Of a DNA stretch of 64,000 nt, positions 53,545 through 64,000 are shown piece after piece; within the stretch, counting starts at the first letter, position 1; every line of letters begins with the position of its first letter. The position numbers were made by a program, and so were the translations under genes. The stretch covers positions 219,654 through 283,653 of the forward strand of contig NZ_BRVM01000003.1 in the NCBI RefSeq assembly GCF_026011715.1. Direction: 5' to 3'. The notes under the pieces were generated by a model that worked only from the letters and a program-made list of their open reading frames with translations, did no database searches and was not told where the DNA came from. The DNA is from Cytobacillus sp. NCCP-133. GTDB taxonomy: Bacteria; Bacillota; Bacilli; Bacillales; Cytobacillaceae.

Positions 53545-54390
53545 TTAAGAATGGGTATCCAAGAGTTCGATGATCCGTTCCAAATCCTCTTTTGAGAAAA
53601 ATTCAATTTCAATCTTTCCTTTGTTTTTGGATTGCTTAATGTGGACACTCGTTCCAAACCGTTCTCTTAGTGAAGATTCACGTTCTTTAAGGAATAAATC
53701 CTTCTGCACCTTCGGCTTTTTCGTTTCACGTGAAACATCATTGAGCTGCTGGATCAGTTTCTCCAGCTGGCGGACATTGAGGCCTTCTTTAACCGTCTTT
53801 TCAACAACGGCCGGCAGCTTTTCTTTCTTTCTTAATCCAAGCAGCGCCCGTCCATGACCCATAGAGATTTTCCCATCGGATATCAGTTCCTGAATTTTAG
53901 GCGGAAGGGAAAGGAGACGGATATGATTCGCAATATGAGGCCTGCTTTTCCCAAGCCGTTTGGCCAGCTCCTCTTGTGTCACTGTCAGCTTATCCATTAA
54001 AAGCTGGTATGCAGCAGCTTCCTCAATAGGTGTTAAGTCTTCACGCTGCAGATTTTCAAGGACAGCCAGCTCCATCATCTGCTGTTCATTTAACTCTTTG
54101 ACCACAACAGGAACTGTCACCATACCAGCTTCTTTTGCTGCCCGGAAACGCCTTTCACCGACAACAATTTCATATCCCTTTATGCTTTTTCGGACAATGA
54201 TTGGCTGAAGAATGCCATGTTCAACGATGGATTGCTTTAATTCCTCAATGGCTTCCTTTCCAAATATTTTCCGCGGCTGATAAGGATTCGGACGAAGTTC
54301 CTTGATTTGAACTTCTTTTACCGTTTCTTGTTTTTCTTCTTCCATGTTATTAAAAAAGGCGTTCAGACCTTTGCCTAAACCTTTAGCCAT
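53545..54390 (-). CDS. parB: Chromosome partitioning protein ParB (Spo0J)
   Basis: This 281-residue CTP-dependent clamp loads at parS and spreads along the origin region. Motifs are GERRFRAAKEAG (CTP binding), ENLQREDLTPIEEA, the HTH LGKSRPHIANHIRLL and the C-terminal dimer domain. Its ATG overlaps the soj stop by 8 bp. A parS copy with one mismatch lies inside the gene (53722-53737), as in B. subtilis. Confidence 0.96.
   Translation of the reverse strand: MAKGLGKGLNAFFNNMEEEKQETVKEVQIKELRPNPYQPRKIFGKEAIEELKQSIVEHGILQPIIVRKSIKGYEIVVGERRFRAAKEAGMVTVPVVVKELNEQQMMELAVLENLQREDLTPIEEAAAYQLLMDKLTVTQEELAKRLGKSRPHIANHIRLLSLPPKIQELISDGKISMGHGRALLGLRKKEKLPAVVEKTVKEGLNVRQLEKLIQQLNDVSRETKKPKVQKDLFLKERESSLRERFGTSVHIKQSKNKGKIEIEFFSKEDLERIIELLDTHS
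53722..53737. promoter_or_regulatory. parS site inside spo0J
   Basis: CGTTTCACGTGAAACA differs from the consensus palindrome TGTTTCACGTGAAACA at the first base only. Confidence 0.9.
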
Positions 54391-55144
54391 TTGAATTCAC
54401 TTCCTTTGCCAATTCTAAATATACTTCAGCTCCGCGTGACTTCGGATCGTAAGTAATAATAGGTTCACCATGGCTCGGAGCTTCGCCTAACCGCACATTG
54501 CGGGGAATAATGGTTTTATATACTTTATCCTGGAAGTACTTCTTAACCTCTTCAATGACCTGTATGCCCAGGTTTGTACGTGCATCAAACATGGTCAGCA
54601 AAACGCCCTCAATTTTCAAATCATGGTTCAAATGCTTTTGCACCAATCGCACTGTATTTAAAAGCTGGCTTAAGCCTTCAAGTGCATAATACTCGCATTG
54701 TACTGGTATGATGACTGCATCCGAAGCAGTCAGCGAGTTAATGGTTAAAAGCCCCAGCGAAGGAGGACAATCGATGATAATATAATCGAAGGCTGATTTT
54801 ACTTCTTCCAACGCCCTCTTTAATCTTACTTCTCTTGATATGGTGGGAACTAGTTCAATTTCTGCACCAGCCAGCTGAATCGTAGCAGGAATCGCAAATA
54901 AATTTTCAACCGATGTCGGCTTGATTACCTTTGATGCTTCCACATCGTCAACAATTACATCATAAATACATTGATCAACATCAGCCTTTTCAATGCCAAT
55001 CCCGCTTGTTGCATTCCCCTGGGGATCAATATCAACCAAAAGCACTTTTTTTCCTATGTATGCCAAGCATGCGCCCAGATTGACGGAAGTAGTTGTTTTG
55101 CCCACTCCGCCTTTTTGGTTCGCAACAGCTAGAATCTTACCCAC
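54383..55144 (-). CDS. soj: Chromosome partitioning ATPase ParA (Soj)
   Basis: This 253-residue ATPase has the deviant Walker A NQKGGVGKTTTSVNLG, DIDPQGNAT and the Walker B region IIIDCPPSLGLL. It binds DNA as an ATP dimer, interacts with Spo0J and regulates DnaA. GTG at 55144 is chosen because GCAGGTGA precedes it and the family begins MGKI. It overlaps spo0J. Confidence 0.96.
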   Translation of the reverse strand: MGKILAVANQKGGVGKTTTSVNLGACLAYIGKKVLLVDIDPQGNATSGIGIEKADVDQCIYDVIVDDVEASKVIKPTSVENLFAIPATIQLAGAEIELVPTISREVRLKRALEEVKSAFDYIIIDCPPSLGLLTINSLTASDAVIIPVQCEYYALEGLSQLLNTVRLVQKHLNHDLKIEGVLLTMFDARTNLGIQVIEEVKKYFQDKVYKTIIPRNVRLGEAPSHGEPIITYDPKSRGAEVYLELAKEVNSNG

Positions 55145-55317
55145 GGTGTCACCTGCTTTCATCAAAAAATTACAATCTATCTATCTGTTCATCTATCATT
55201 CTTGTTCAATCACGTAGTCTATTTTATCACGAAAAAGGGAACAGAATTATTTTTTTGTTAAAAATAAGAAGATTCTAACAGTCTTTTGGTATGAAAGGAG
55301 GATGATACCTTCTGGAA

Positions 55318-55372
55318 ATAAAAAACGCGCGAAAAAACAGGAGGGCACCCGCTTTATTCCCGCGTTTAGATG
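55318..55372 (-). terminator. Probable terminator of noc
   Basis: On the minus strand AACGCG and CGCGCGTT embrace GC-rich inner sequence and T tracts (TTTTTT twice). It lies directly after the noc stop. Two alternative stems are possible. Confidence 0.5.
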
Positions 55373-55374
55373 AA

Positions 55375-56256
55375 TTACTTCTTTTTAGGGATTTTAATTG
55401 TAATTTGGTAGAATTCATCAAATTCTTCTTCTTCTGAATCAAGATTAATGCCACTGTCAGATACCATAGAAAGAGATTGGCGGATCGTGTTGACCGCGAT
55501 TCTCATATCCTTGCTGAAAGCTTTTCGCTTTGGCTTCGGCTTTGGATTTTTTTGTTCGAGAATCTTTACGACCCGATCTTCCGTCTGCTTAACATTCAGA
55601 TTTTTTTCCACAATTTCCTGAAGCAATGCAACCTGCTTTTCAGGATCTTTTAAGGGAATAAGTGACCGCGCATGCCGTTCAGTAATGGATTTGCTTAATA
55701 ATGCATCCTGTACAGGCTGAGGCAACTTTAACAGCCGAAGCTTGTTTGCAACAGTTGATTGCCCTTTTCCGAGGCGCTGAGCCAAAGCCTCCTGTGTAAG
55801 ATTATGCAATTCCAGCAGCTTCCCATAGGCAAAAGCCTCTTCAATCGGCGATAATTCTTCCCTTTGGAGGTTTTCAATCAGTGCAACCGAAGCGGTTTCC
55901 GTATCACTGAGGTTCTTTACGATTGCCGGAGCCTCTTCCCATCCAAGCTTTTTCATGGCACGGTATCTGCGTTCACCCGCAATGATTTCAAACTGGCCAT
56001 CTTCAAACTCCCGTACAACAATCGGCTGGATGATTCCATGTGTATGGATGGTTCTAGAAAGTTCTTCTATCTTTTCCTCATCAAACACCGTTCTTGGCTG
56101 AAAACGGTTGGGAACAATTTTATCAATAGGTATTTTCTTAACTTCTTCTTTTTCGCTTAAGTCTTCCATATCCAATTGTTCTTCTGCTGTTTTTTCTGCT
56201 GTAACTTGTTCTTCCTTTTCGCCTAGGCCAAAAAAGCGTGAGAAAGAATGCTTCAT
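55375..56256 (-). CDS. noc: Nucleoid occlusion protein Noc
   Basis: This 293-residue ParB paralogue prevents division over the nucleoid. It has the N-terminal amphipathic membrane-binding helix [15 protein letters not shown], the CTP-binding [26 protein letters not shown] and the [18 protein letters not shown]. The helix distinguishes it from Spo0J. ATG at 56256 is chosen over GTG at 56259. It lies between soj and rsmG as in Bacillus. Confidence 0.95.
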   Translation of the reverse strand: MKHSFSRFFGLGEKEEQVTAEKTAEEQLDMEDLSEKEEVKKIPIDKIVPNRFQPRTVFDEEKIEELSRTIHTHGIIQPIVVREFEDGQFEIIAGERRYRAMKKLGWEEAPAIVKNLSDTETASVALIENLQREELSPIEEAFAYGKLLELHNLTQEALAQRLGKGQSTVANKLRLLKLPQPVQDALLSKSITERHARSLIPLKDPEKQVALLQEIVEKNLNVKQTEDRVVKILEQKNPKPKPKRKAFSKDMRIAVNTIRQSLSMVSDSGINLDSEEEEFDEFYQITIKIPKKK

Positions 56257-56396
56257 CACCCTGCACCACCTTTACGAAACTCCCTATTACATATTCTCTA
56301 TAATCATGACATTTCCTGCCGGACTGTAACAATATAATATTTGGTAAAGATATGCCAACCTAAACTATTATGTCATATATTGCGGAAATGCGCACC

Positions 56397-57113
56397 CTAC
56401 TCAATAGGTGTTTTATTGGGAGTACCCGGCTTTCTTGGATACTTTTTAGGTGTGCTTTTTTCTTTTTTAATAATTATAATGTTGCGCTCGCTTTCTTCCT
56501 CTGGCAAAGAAAAAGTATGGGAATCAACGAGTTTTCCGCCTAATACTGCTATCGCCTTTTGGCCGGCTTCGAGTTCTTCCTTTGCACTTGCACCCTTCAT
56601 GGCAACAAATGTTCCTTCTTGTTTAGCCAGCGGCAAACAAAGCTCGCTCAGTACTGACAATCTGGCAACAGCCCTCGCTGTCACAACATCAAAAGACTCA
56701 CGGTATTCCTTGTTCTGCCCAAAGGCTTCCGCACGGTCATGGATAAACTGGACCTTTTCTAATTCCAGCACTTTAGCCAAGTGCTCAAGAAATCCAATTC
56801 GTTTATTTAATGAGTCAACGATTGTAATATGTAATTCCGGGAATGCAATTTTGATCGGAATGCTTGGAAAACCTGCACCCGCACCGACATCACAGACTTT
56901 AAGCGGAAGAGTAAAATCAAAATAGAATGCTGCGGTAAGGGAATCATAAAAATGCTTAAGATAAACATCTTCTTTGTCTGTAATGGCTGTTAAATTCATT
57001 TTTTCATTCCACTCGACCAAGGTGGAGTAGTATGTTTCATATTGATGTAATTGCCGGGACGAAAGGGAAATCCCCTTCGCCGCCAGCATTTTTGTAAATT
57101 GATCTATATTCAT
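56397..57113 (-). CDS. rsmG: 16S rRNA (guanine527-N7)-methyltransferase
   Basis: This 238-residue enzyme methylates G527 of 16S rRNA; loss gives low-level streptomycin resistance. The AdoMet motif [20 protein letters not shown] lies at about 72-91. The order mnmE-mnmG-rsmG-noc is conserved. Confidence 0.96.
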   Translation of the reverse strand: MNIDQFTKMLAAKGISLSSRQLHQYETYYSTLVEWNEKMNLTAITDKEDVYLKHFYDSLTAAFYFDFTLPLKVCDVGAGAGFPSIPIKIAFPELHITIVDSLNKRIGFLEHLAKVLELEKVQFIHDRAEAFGQNKEYRESFDVVTARAVARLSVLSELCLPLAKQEGTFVAMKGASAKEELEAGQKAIAVLGGKLVDSHTFSLPEEESERNIIIIKKEKSTPKKYPRKPGTPNKTPIE

Positions 57114-57172
57114 GGCAAATCCTTTCCGCTGTGAGACCTGATCAAATGGTTTCCGAACATGGCAAGTTTGCT

Positions 57173-59062
57173 TTACTCTGCTGATATCTTCGCAATTCTT
57201 CCCTGTTCTAGATAAACAAGCAAAATGGAAATATCCGCAGGATTAACTCCGGAAATTCTGGAAGCCTGTGCAATTGATAGCGGCCTAACTTCCTTCAGCT
57301 TTTGCTTTGCTTCGGATGCTAGTCCATTAATGGCATCATAATCAATGTTTTCAGGGATCTTTTTGTTTTCCATCTTCTTCAGACGTTCAACCTGCTGAAG
57401 AGATTTTTCAATATAGCCTTCATACTTGATTTGGATTTCCACCTGTTCGGTTACATCCGGATCAAGTGTCCCTTCAGCCGGAATAAGCTTTTGAATATGT
57501 TCATAAGTCATTTCAGGACGCTTCAGCAAGTCAGATGCCCGAATGCCATCCTTCAGCTCGCTGCCGCCCTGGCTCTTGATCAGTGCCTGCACTTCACTGG
57601 CTGGTTTAATAATAATGCCCTGAAGGCGATTTTTCTCTTCTTCAATCGCCTGTTTTTTCACCAGGAACTTTTCATACCGTTCTTCACGAATCAGCCCAAC
57701 TTTATATCCAAGCTCTGTCAGACGCAAATCGGCATTATCATGGCGAAGAAGCAAACGGTATTCCGCCCTTGAAGTTAATAGGCGGTATGGTTCATTTGTC
57801 CCTTTGGTGATTAAATCATCAATTAGCACGCCGATATAAGCATCTGAACGGCTTAGGATGACCTCTTCTTTGCCAATTGACTTTAATCCGGCATTCATGC
57901 CTGCCATAAGCCCTTGTCCAGCAGCTTCCTCATAGCCGGATGTGCCATTGATTTGGCCAGCGGTATAAAGATTTTTCACGTTCTTTGTCTCAAGAGTCGG
58001 CCAAAGCTGTGTCGGCACAATCGCATCATATTCAATGGCATAGCCTGCACGCATCATCTGAACATTTTCCAATCCAGGAATGGTTCTAAGTATCTTCTGC
58101 TGAACATCTTCAGGCAAGCTTGTTGACAGTCCTTGCACATATACTTCCTGTGTATTCCGTCCTTCAGGCTCCAGGAAAATTTGATGGCGGGGCTTATCAT
58201 TAAAGCGGACAACCTTATCCTCAATGGATGGGCAGTAGCGGGGCCCAGTACCTTTAATCATTCCCGAATACATTGGTGAACGGTGAAGGTTATTGTCAAT
58301 TAAAGTATGCGTCTCTTCATTCGTATAAGTCAGCCAGCATGGCAGCTGATCCGTAATATACTTTGTTGTTTCATATGAAAAAGCTCTTGGTACATCATCG
58401 CCTGGCTGTATTTCCGTCTTGCTGTAATCGATGGAATGACTGTTTACTCGCGGAGGAGTCCCTGTTTTGAAGCGCACCAATTCAAATCCAAGCTCCTGCA
58501 GGTGTTCAGAAAGCTTTATAGAGGGCTGCTGATTATTAGGACCGCTGGAGTACTTAAGTTCTCCAAGGATAATCTCTCCTCTTAGGAATGTTCCGGTTGT
58601 AATGACAACCGTTTTCGAAGAATAAACAGCACCTGTCTGTGTCATAACGCCCTTGCATTCTCCATTTTCTACCATCAGACGCTCCACCATTCCCTGAATC
58701 AGCGTCAGGTTCGGTTCATTTTCCAAGGCCTTTTTCATCTCATGCTGATACGTGAATTTATCAGCCTGGGCTCTTAATGCACGAACTGCAGGCCCTTTCC
58801 CTGTATTCAGCATGCGCATCTGAATATGGGTCTTATCAATGTTCTTGCCCATTTCACCGCCTAGCGCATCGATTTCCCTTACAACAATCCCCTTAGCAGG
58901 TCCACCTACAGAAGGATTGCAAGGCATAAAGGCTACCATATCTAAATTTATCGTAATCATTAATGTCTTTGCGCCAAGACGCGCTGAAGCAAGACCTGCT
59001 TCAACACCTGCATGTCCGGCTCCGACCACTATGACATCATAACTTCCAGCTTCATAGGTCAT
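57173..59062 (-). CDS. mnmG: tRNA uridine-5-carboxymethylaminomethyl modification enzyme MnmG
   Basis: This 629-residue FAD enzyme acts with MnmE to modify U34 of tRNAs. The FAD loop [19 protein letters not shown] opens the protein, followed by [25 protein letters not shown] and the C-terminal GidA-associated domain. ATG follows GGAGGGTGC. mnmE lies 59 bp upstream. Confidence 0.97.
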   Translation of the reverse strand: MTYEAGSYDVIVVGAGHAGVEAGLASARLGAKTLMITINLDMVAFMPCNPSVGGPAKGIVVREIDALGGEMGKNIDKTHIQMRMLNTGKGPAVRALRAQADKFTYQHEMKKALENEPNLTLIQGMVERLMVENGECKGVMTQTGAVYSSKTVVITTGTFLRGEIILGELKYSSGPNNQQPSIKLSEHLQELGFELVRFKTGTPPRVNSHSIDYSKTEIQPGDDVPRAFSYETTKYITDQLPCWLTYTNEETHTLIDNNLHRSPMYSGMIKGTGPRYCPSIEDKVVRFNDKPRHQIFLEPEGRNTQEVYVQGLSTSLPEDVQQKILRTIPGLENVQMMRAGYAIEYDAIVPTQLWPTLETKNVKNLYTAGQINGTSGYEEAAGQGLMAGMNAGLKSIGKEEVILSRSDAYIGVLIDDLITKGTNEPYRLLTSRAEYRLLLRHDNADLRLTELGYKVGLIREERYEKFLVKKQAIEEEKNRLQGIIIKPASEVQALIKSQGGSELKDGIRASDLLKRPEMTYEHIQKLIPAEGTLDPDVTEQVEIQIKYEGYIEKSLQQVERLKKMENKKIPENIDYDAINGLASEAKQKLKEVRPLSIAQASRISGVNPADISILLVYLEQGRIAKISAE

Positions 59063-59121
59063 GATGCACCCTCCTTACTGCTCAAAAATCCGCTTATTCA
59101 GCGTCATTTCCAAAAATTTTT

Positions 59122-60507
59122 CTATTTCCCTAAGCAAAACTGCGAGAACAACTGATCAATCAAGCTTTCATGGACACTGTCTCCAATAATTTCACCAAGC
59201 AGCTCCCATGTCCTCGTTAAGTCAATTTGCACAATGTCGATTGGCGTCCCCATTTCAACGCCTTGCATAGCTTCATCAATTGTATTCAAAGCCTGGTTTA
59301 AAAGGGCAATATGGCGGGTGTTTGACACATAGGTCATATCCCCGGCTTCAATGGTTCCTTCAAAGAACAGGGAAGCAATCGCTTCTTCAAGGTCGTCCAC
59401 TCCTTTATCTTCTAATAAAGAAGTTGTAACGAGCTTATGTTTTTTCGATAGCTCTTTAACACGTTCCATATCGATCTTTTGATCCAGATCCATCTTATTG
59501 ACGATCACAATCACATCCATGCCTTCGACCGCTTTAAAAATATTTTCATCCTCTGCCGTTAATTCATCCGAATAATTGAGTACCAGCAAAATCAGATCAG
59601 CTTCCTTTAAAACCTGTCTGGATTTTTCGACGCCAATCCGTTCAACAATATCCTCCGTCTCCCGGATTCCGGCAGTATCCAGTAATCTTAGCGGAACTCC
59701 TCTTACATTAACATATTCTTCAATGACATCCCGGGTTGTACCAGGGATGTCTGTAACGATTGCCTTGTTTTCATGGACCAGACTGTTCAATAATGAAGAT
59801 TTTCCTACGTTTGGACGTCCGACAATCACAGTTGATAGCCCTTCACGCAAAATTTTCCCCTGCTGGGAAGTTCGGAGGAGCTTTTCAATTTCCTTCTTTA
59901 CATAAAAAGACTTCTCCATTAGTATATGATGAGTCATTTCCTCTACATCATCATATTCAGGATAGTCAATATTCACTTCCACATGGGCCAAAATTTCCAA
60001 AATTTCCTGTCGGAGCTTTTGGATTAGCTTTGAGAGCCGTCCTTCCATCTGTCCCAGAGCCACATTCATGGCACGATCCGTTTTAGCCCGGATCAGATCC
60101 ATAACTGCTTCGGCCTGTGACAAATCAATTCGGCCATTCAAAAATGCCCGTTTTGTAAATTCACCGGGCTCCGCCAATCGAGCACCATTATTTAATAAGA
60201 GCTGTAATACGCGGTTAACCGAAATCAGGCCGCCATGACAGTTAATTTCAATAACATCCTCTTTGGTAAAGGTTTTCGGTCCCTTCATAGCTGAAACCAT
60301 GACTTCTTCAGCGATCAGTCCTGTTTTTGGATCGATAATATGTCCATAATGGATGGTGTGGGAGGCTGCATCTTTTAAACGTTTACCTCCTGCCCCTCTG
60401 AACAAACGATCCGCAATCTCAAAAGCCTGATCGCCGCTTAGTCTGACTATCGCAATTGCCCCTTCGCCCATCGGTGTTGAAATGGCTGCTATTGTGTCAA
60501 ATTCCAC
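59122..60507 (-). CDS. mnmE: tRNA modification GTPase MnmE
   Basis: This 461-residue protein has an N-terminal formyl-THF-binding domain ([20 protein letters not shown]), a helical domain, an inserted G domain with [14 protein letters not shown] (about 224-237), [10 protein letters not shown] and NKMD, and the catalytic C-terminal CLGK. I prefer GTG at 60507 since the site GAGAGGTGA lies at proper distance; a GTG at 60516 is the alternative. Confidence 0.96.
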   Translation of the reverse strand: MEFDTIAAISTPMGEGAIAIVRLSGDQAFEIADRLFRGAGGKRLKDAASHTIHYGHIIDPKTGLIAEEVMVSAMKGPKTFTKEDVIEINCHGGLISVNRVLQLLLNNGARLAEPGEFTKRAFLNGRIDLSQAEAVMDLIRAKTDRAMNVALGQMEGRLSKLIQKLRQEILEILAHVEVNIDYPEYDDVEEMTHHILMEKSFYVKKEIEKLLRTSQQGKILREGLSTVIVGRPNVGKSSLLNSLVHENKAIVTDIPGTTRDVIEEYVNVRGVPLRLLDTAGIRETEDIVERIGVEKSRQVLKEADLILLVLNYSDELTAEDENIFKAVEGMDVIVIVNKMDLDQKIDMERVKELSKKHKLVTTSLLEDKGVDDLEEAIASLFFEGTIEAGDMTYVSNTRHIALLNQALNTIDEAMQGVEMGTPIDIVQIDLTRTWELLGEIIGDSVHESLIDQLFSQFCLGK

Positions 60508-60834
60508 TTTCTTCACCTCTCTTTAACATTTTCTCTCATCGATCTATATATAAAAATAATGATTATATCGATTGCCCAAATTAATAGAATATCATATGCC
60601 TATTTTTTATAAAAGCATTCAATCCGCTCAATTTTCTGCTTGTCCACAGGTTGGACTTGTGGATTTTTTTAAAAAAATTATCCACATGCCTCGTATTTAA
60701 TATGCTCTATTTTAACTTATCCACATGTGAATAACAATAAAACCAAACGAGATTAAATATTTTACCTTGGAATGGCGGTGCTGATTGGTTTTTATATACT
60801 TTCCTATTAGTTTCCTCTCCTTGAAGATAAAAAA
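60508..60834. promoter_or_regulatory. DnaA-box cluster between mnmE and jag
   Basis: Perfect TTATCCACA boxes lie at 60678-60686 and 60717-60725; TTGTCCACA at 60640-60648 and TGTGGATTT at 60658-60666 are one- or two-base variants. A DnaA-box cluster at jag is, as I recall, known in B. subtilis. The promoter of mnmE should also lie here. No gene is visible. Confidence 0.7.
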
Positions 60835-60863
60835 ACTCCCAGTCCTAAAAATGGACTGGGAGT
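60835..60863 (-). terminator. Terminator of the yidC-jag unit
   Basis: ACTCCCAGTCC and GGACTGGGAGT form a perfect 11-bp stem and are followed by TTTTTTTATC on the minus strand. Confidence 0.92.
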
Positions 60864-60872
60864 GAATAGTAG

Positions 60873-61499
60873 CTATCGTGTTCTGGCTGGGGCAATGACA
60901 ATATGGCGATGCGGGTCATTTCCATCAGAATACGTTTTAATTCTTTTATTGTTAACGAGAGCAGTATGAATGACTTTCCTATCATAGGAAGGCATGGGTT
61001 CCAATGAAATTTCTTTACCCGTCTTCAAAGCTTTTTGAGCAAGCCTTTCAGCCAGTTGAATCAGAGTATCCTTGCGTCTTTTCCGGTAATTCTCTGCATC
61101 CAGCACTACATTCAGATACTGATCGGAATAGCGGTTAATGACAAGCTGCGTCAAATATTGCAGTGAATTGAGTGTTTGTCCTCTTTTTCCAATTAAAAGA
61201 GCAATTTTCTCACCGGATAGAATCAATTGAACATTTTTTCCATCCTTTATTGTCTCAATTTCAATGGACACACCCATTTTTTCACTGATATCCTTGAGGA
61301 ATTTTTCTGCTTCCTCAATCGGATCGATTTTTTTAACAGCCTTGACCACTGCTGGACGGGAACCAAAAATCCCGAAAATGCCTTTTTTACCTTCATCAAC
61401 AATTGTGATCTCTGCGCGGTCTTCAGTTGTATTTAATTGAGCTAAAGCTGACTCTACTGCTTCCTTGACGGTCTGTCCTGTAGCAGTTACTTGATTCAC
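60873..61499 (-). CDS. khpB: RNA-binding protein KhpB (Jag)
   Basis: This 208-residue protein has an N-terminal Jag domain (about 1-50), a KH domain with [20 protein letters not shown] (about 113-132) and an R3H domain ([18 protein letters not shown]). It binds RNA with KhpA and influences cell elongation. Its GTG start overlaps the stop of yidC by 4 bp. Confidence 0.95.
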   Translation of the reverse strand: MNQVTATGQTVKEAVESALAQLNTTEDRAEITIVDEGKKGIFGIFGSRPAVVKAVKKIDPIEEAEKFLKDISEKMGVSIEIETIKDGKNVQLILSGEKIALLIGKRGQTLNSLQYLTQLVINRYSDQYLNVVLDAENYRKRRKDTLIQLAERLAQKALKTGKEISLEPMPSYDRKVIHTALVNNKRIKTYSDGNDPHRHIVIAPARTR

Positions 61500-62278
61500 T
61501 TTTTGGCTCCTCCTGCACTGCCGGCCGCTGCAGCTTTCAGGTCCGGCCCTTTAATAAAATAAGTTTGAACAATCATAAAGATATTACCTACTACCCAGTA
61601 TAAAGAAAGAGCAGCAGGGAAATTAATGGCGAAAATCACAATCATAATCGGCATAAGATAGAGCATCATTTTCATTTGCGCAGCCATTTGTCCAGTATGC
61701 TGAGTGCCGGCCATCATCATTTTTTGCTGAATGAATGTTGTAACACCTGCAATTAATGGCAACAAGTAAATTGGATCCGGAGACCCAAGGTCAAACCAAA
61801 GGAAGTTATGGTCTGCAATTTCGCGCGTACGTGTAATCGCATGGTAGAAACCAATCAAAATCGGCATTTGAATGATTAAAGGAAAACACCCTGCAACAGG
61901 ATTAACTCCATGCTTTTGGAATAACGCCATGGTTTCCTGCTGAAGTTTTTGCTGAGTTTTCTGGTCTTTTGAACTGTATTTTTCACGAAGCTTCTGCATT
62001 TCTGGCTGAATCGCCTGCATTGCTTTTGAACTTCTCGTTTGTTTAATCATTAATGGCAAGATGACCAGACGGATAATGATCGTAACGATAATAATTGAAA
62101 GACCATAGTCACCTGTGAATTCTGCTACTTTAATAATAAACAGCGAAAGCGGGTAGACAATATACTCGTTCCAAAAGCCCTTGCTTTCAGATGTAATCGG
62201 CTGGTTAATCTCTGTACAGCCTGATAATAGCGCTGTTACGAACACTAAACCGATTAATAGGAATATTCGTTTCTTCAA
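61496..62278 (-). CDS. yidC: Membrane protein insertase YidC (SpoIIIJ)
   Basis: This 260-residue lipoprotein has the lipobox LLSGC (Cys21) and five membrane segments with the conserved hydrophilic groove Arg in [18 protein letters not shown]. It inserts proteins into the membrane with or without SecYEG and, as SpoIIIJ, supports forespore development. It lies between rnpA and jag as usual. Confidence 0.96.
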   Translation of the reverse strand: MKKRIFLLIGLVFVTALLSGCTEINQPITSESKGFWNEYIVYPLSLFIIKVAEFTGDYGLSIIIVTIIIRLVILPLMIKQTRSSKAMQAIQPEMQKLREKYSSKDQKTQQKLQQETMALFQKHGVNPVAGCFPLIIQMPILIGFYHAITRTREIADHNFLWFDLGSPDPIYLLPLIAGVTTFIQQKMMMAGTQHTGQMAAQMKMMLYLMPIMIVIFAINFPAALSLYWVVGNIFMIVQTYFIKGPDLKAAAAGSAGGAKK

Positions 62279-62412
62279 CCGTTTTTTCCTCCTTATTGCT
62301 CCAGATAAATTAGATAGATTACATTTGCCAGCCCATACAGGACATGCTCATATGTATTTTATTTTATCATCTTTTAAAAGGAAGTGCTTCAAAATATAAA
62401 GAACTATAAAAC

Positions 62413-62781
62413 CTATTGGTTTCTAGTATTTCCAAGTCGAGGTTTATTCAAAACCCGCGATATCTTTAAAACATGGACAAGGCTTTTTTTCACTTCATGA
62501 AATTCCATATCCGCCACGGGTTTCCTCGCAATCACAATCAGATCATACTGTGGCTTTATTTCTCCCTCCAGCTCTAAAAAAGCTTGGCGAATATACCTTT
62601 TAATCTGGTTTCTCATCACAGCATTGCCTATTTTTTTGCTGACCGAAAGCCCTATGCGGAAATGGTCCTGTCCTTCTTTTTTTAATATATAAACGACAAA
62701 TTGACGATTGGCGAATGACTTACCCTTTTTAAAGGCCTCTTGAAATTCTTTATTCTTTTTTACACGGAACTCTTTTTTCAA
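62413..62781 (-). CDS. rnpA: Ribonuclease P protein component
   Basis: This protein of about 122 residues binds the RNase P RNA and helps recognise the pre-tRNA leader. The core motif [21 protein letters not shown] is complete. I place the start at TTG 62781 because TAGGTGATG lies upstream at the right distance; ATG 62787 and GTG 62790 are alternatives. Confidence 0.94.
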   Translation of the reverse strand: MKKEFRVKKNKEFQEAFKKGKSFANRQFVVYILKKEGQDHFRIGLSVSKKIGNAVMRNQIKRYIRQAFLELEGEIKPQYDLIVIARKPVADMEFHEVKKSLVHVLKISRVLNKPRLGNTRNQ

Positions 62782-62865
62782 CGCCATCACCTACTTTAAG
62801 CTAACATATGGACGAATAAAGGGGCATTCTCTTTTAGCCCAGCTGTAATCATTTTTCTATATACA

Positions 62866-62896
62866 TGGAAAAAAAGACCACTGACGTTTCAGTGGC
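62866..62896 (-). terminator. Terminator between rpmH and rnpA
   Basis: CCACTGA and TCAGTGG pair around AACG on the minus strand and are followed by seven T residues. It limits rnpA expression relative to rpmH. Confidence 0.88.
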
Positions 62897-63031
62897 CTAA
62901 GCAGATAATACTTTTCTTCCTTTGCGGCGGCGGCGAGCAAGGACGTTACGCCCGTTCGGAGTGCTCATGCGGCTGCGGAAACCGTGAACTTTGCTTCTCT
63001 TACGTTTGTTTGGTTGATAAGTTCTTTTCAT
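62897..63031 (-). CDS. rpmH: 50S ribosomal protein L34
   Basis: This 44-residue basic protein reads [20 protein letters not shown], then [19 protein letters not shown] and VLSA, the complete L34 sequence. ATG follows GGGAGGTGTCATATA. It is the gene nearest the origin on this side and lies divergently from the expected dnaA. Confidence 0.97.
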   Translation of the reverse strand: MKRTYQPNKRKRSKVHGFRSRMSTPNGRNVLARRRRKGRKVLSA

Positions 63032-64000
63032 TATATGACACCTCCCTGAGGATTTGCTGTTAAAGACAGTCTTTCTAATTATATAGATGAACTAGAAAAT
63101 TGTCAACTATGCATATAAGGCAATCTGCCTTCAATGGCAAAAAAATTTTATTTATTTGGCACTTCTCATAAAAGAGTTGTTTTACTTATAAATTTTGCCC
63201 GTTGATCTTAGTGGGTAAAAGTTAGTATGCACTTAAAAAACAACAAACTTACGAATATATTCCTTTTTCAATAACTAGGCTTCTTTCTTTACGGCTCTTT
63301 TTCTTTTACACTCCCGAAAGAACCCACTCAGAAAGTGTACCTTCTTTTCGCTTAAATGTCACCCTAAAATTTTGTATTTCCACGTTTTTCTCATTAGTTC
63401 GCAGTAAAAGCTCATTTTTCTGCCTATCACCCCGTCACCAGACGAACAGGTCACTTTAAAAGCCGCATCACCAAATCCTAAATTCCACAGTCCATTTTAT
63501 TCAAATTCTCCCCAAAAATAGGCTTGTGGATAAAATTTCGACAGCATTTTCATTATCCACAGCACATATTGACATGTTTTTCACAGAAACAGGGGCTGTG
63601 GACAATTTTAATACACATGAGTGAAGACTTGTGGATAAAGGTTTAAAAAGCATTGCAACTGTTAGGATTATCTGTTATCATTATTGTGTTTTCACACTTA
63701 ATAAGTCATAACACATATCTTCATTATCCACAGATTGTGGATAACATGTGGACAGGTTATCCAAAGGGTTTGTAAAAGTTTGTCCACAGACCGTGGATAC
63801 TGTCGAAATCCCACTTTACTTCCTTATTATATAATTTTTCCACATAAACAGTTTCGTATATTTATGAAATCAAGGGTTGTACAAGTTGTATAACCTATAG
63901 TTTTTGTTGCACGAAACAAAGAAAATCAGAGGTGTCCTTGCTCATCAGCGGAGCGTGACGGGATGAGCTGGTAGCGATTCGATGCTGATTATCGGTGACG
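63032..64000. promoter_or_regulatory. oriC-proximal region with DnaA boxes upstream of dnaA
   Basis: Five perfect DnaA boxes are present: TTATCCACA at 63553 and 63724 (plus) and its complement at 63525, 63630 and 63736. One-mismatch variants lie at 63597, 63757 and 63780. No gene is visible. Placement between rpmH and the window edge fits the region upstream of dnaA (incC) in Bacillus, where dnaA transcription and initiation are controlled. The unwinding element would lie beyond dnaA. Confidence 0.9.

Overview
The window is chromosomal DNA of a low-GC, endospore-forming Bacillota of the Bacillaceae (Cytobacillus/Mesobacillus/'Bacillus firmus'-like), just left of the replication origin. The evidence is the syntenic block rpmH-rnpA-yidC-jag-mnmE-mnmG-rsmG-noc-soj-spo0J on the minus strand, ending in a field of DnaA boxes at 63525-63790 (dnaA itself would lie beyond the right edge), followed leftward by ychF, rpsF-ssbA-rpsR, yybS-gdpP-rplI-dnaC, purA, a tRNA cluster, walRKHIJ, an htrA-type protease and rlmH.

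Region 1-6292 is peripheral metabolism: the start of mtlR and complete mtlA (mannitol PTS), a broken nitroreductase with an internal inversion, an ornithine-cyclodeaminase-like enzyme with an MFS carrier, and a divergent XRE-cupin regulator whose intergenic region holds a perfect palindrome.

Region 6293-29076 is an integrative element of about 22.8 kb inserted at the 3' end of rlmH, the site used by staphylococcal SCC elements. It is bounded by near-identical 19-bp direct repeats (6293-6311 and 29058-29076). A large serine recombinase (27400-29199) abuts the rlmH end and runs into rlmH antisense; joining the two ends in the excised circle would give it a different, shorter C-terminus and place a terminator just after the stop. 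The cargo is mainly defence: an AAA ATPase plus subtilase pair (IetAS-like); a SNF2 ATPase, type III-like methyltransferase and type III-like helicase-nuclease operon followed by HNH and nuclease-like genes; and a decayed DUF4268 gene. Maintenance genes are a Rep-like protein, a phage-type repressor, a RadC-like protein, a conserved 241-residue protein and small unknowns. Two plus-strand genes have intrinsic terminators just upstream of their ribosome binding sites, suggesting attenuation.

Region 29056-64000 is conserved core: rRNA methylation, cell-wall control (WalRK and a LysM-G5-M23 endopeptidase), purine synthesis, replication, c-di-AMP turnover, ribosomal proteins, chromosome segregation (Soj/Spo0J/Noc with parS sites), tRNA modification, membrane insertion and RNase P. 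Intergenic spaces hold several repeat families, partial tRNA duplications, an iteron-like 20-21-bp array, large perfect hairpins and DnaA-box clusters.
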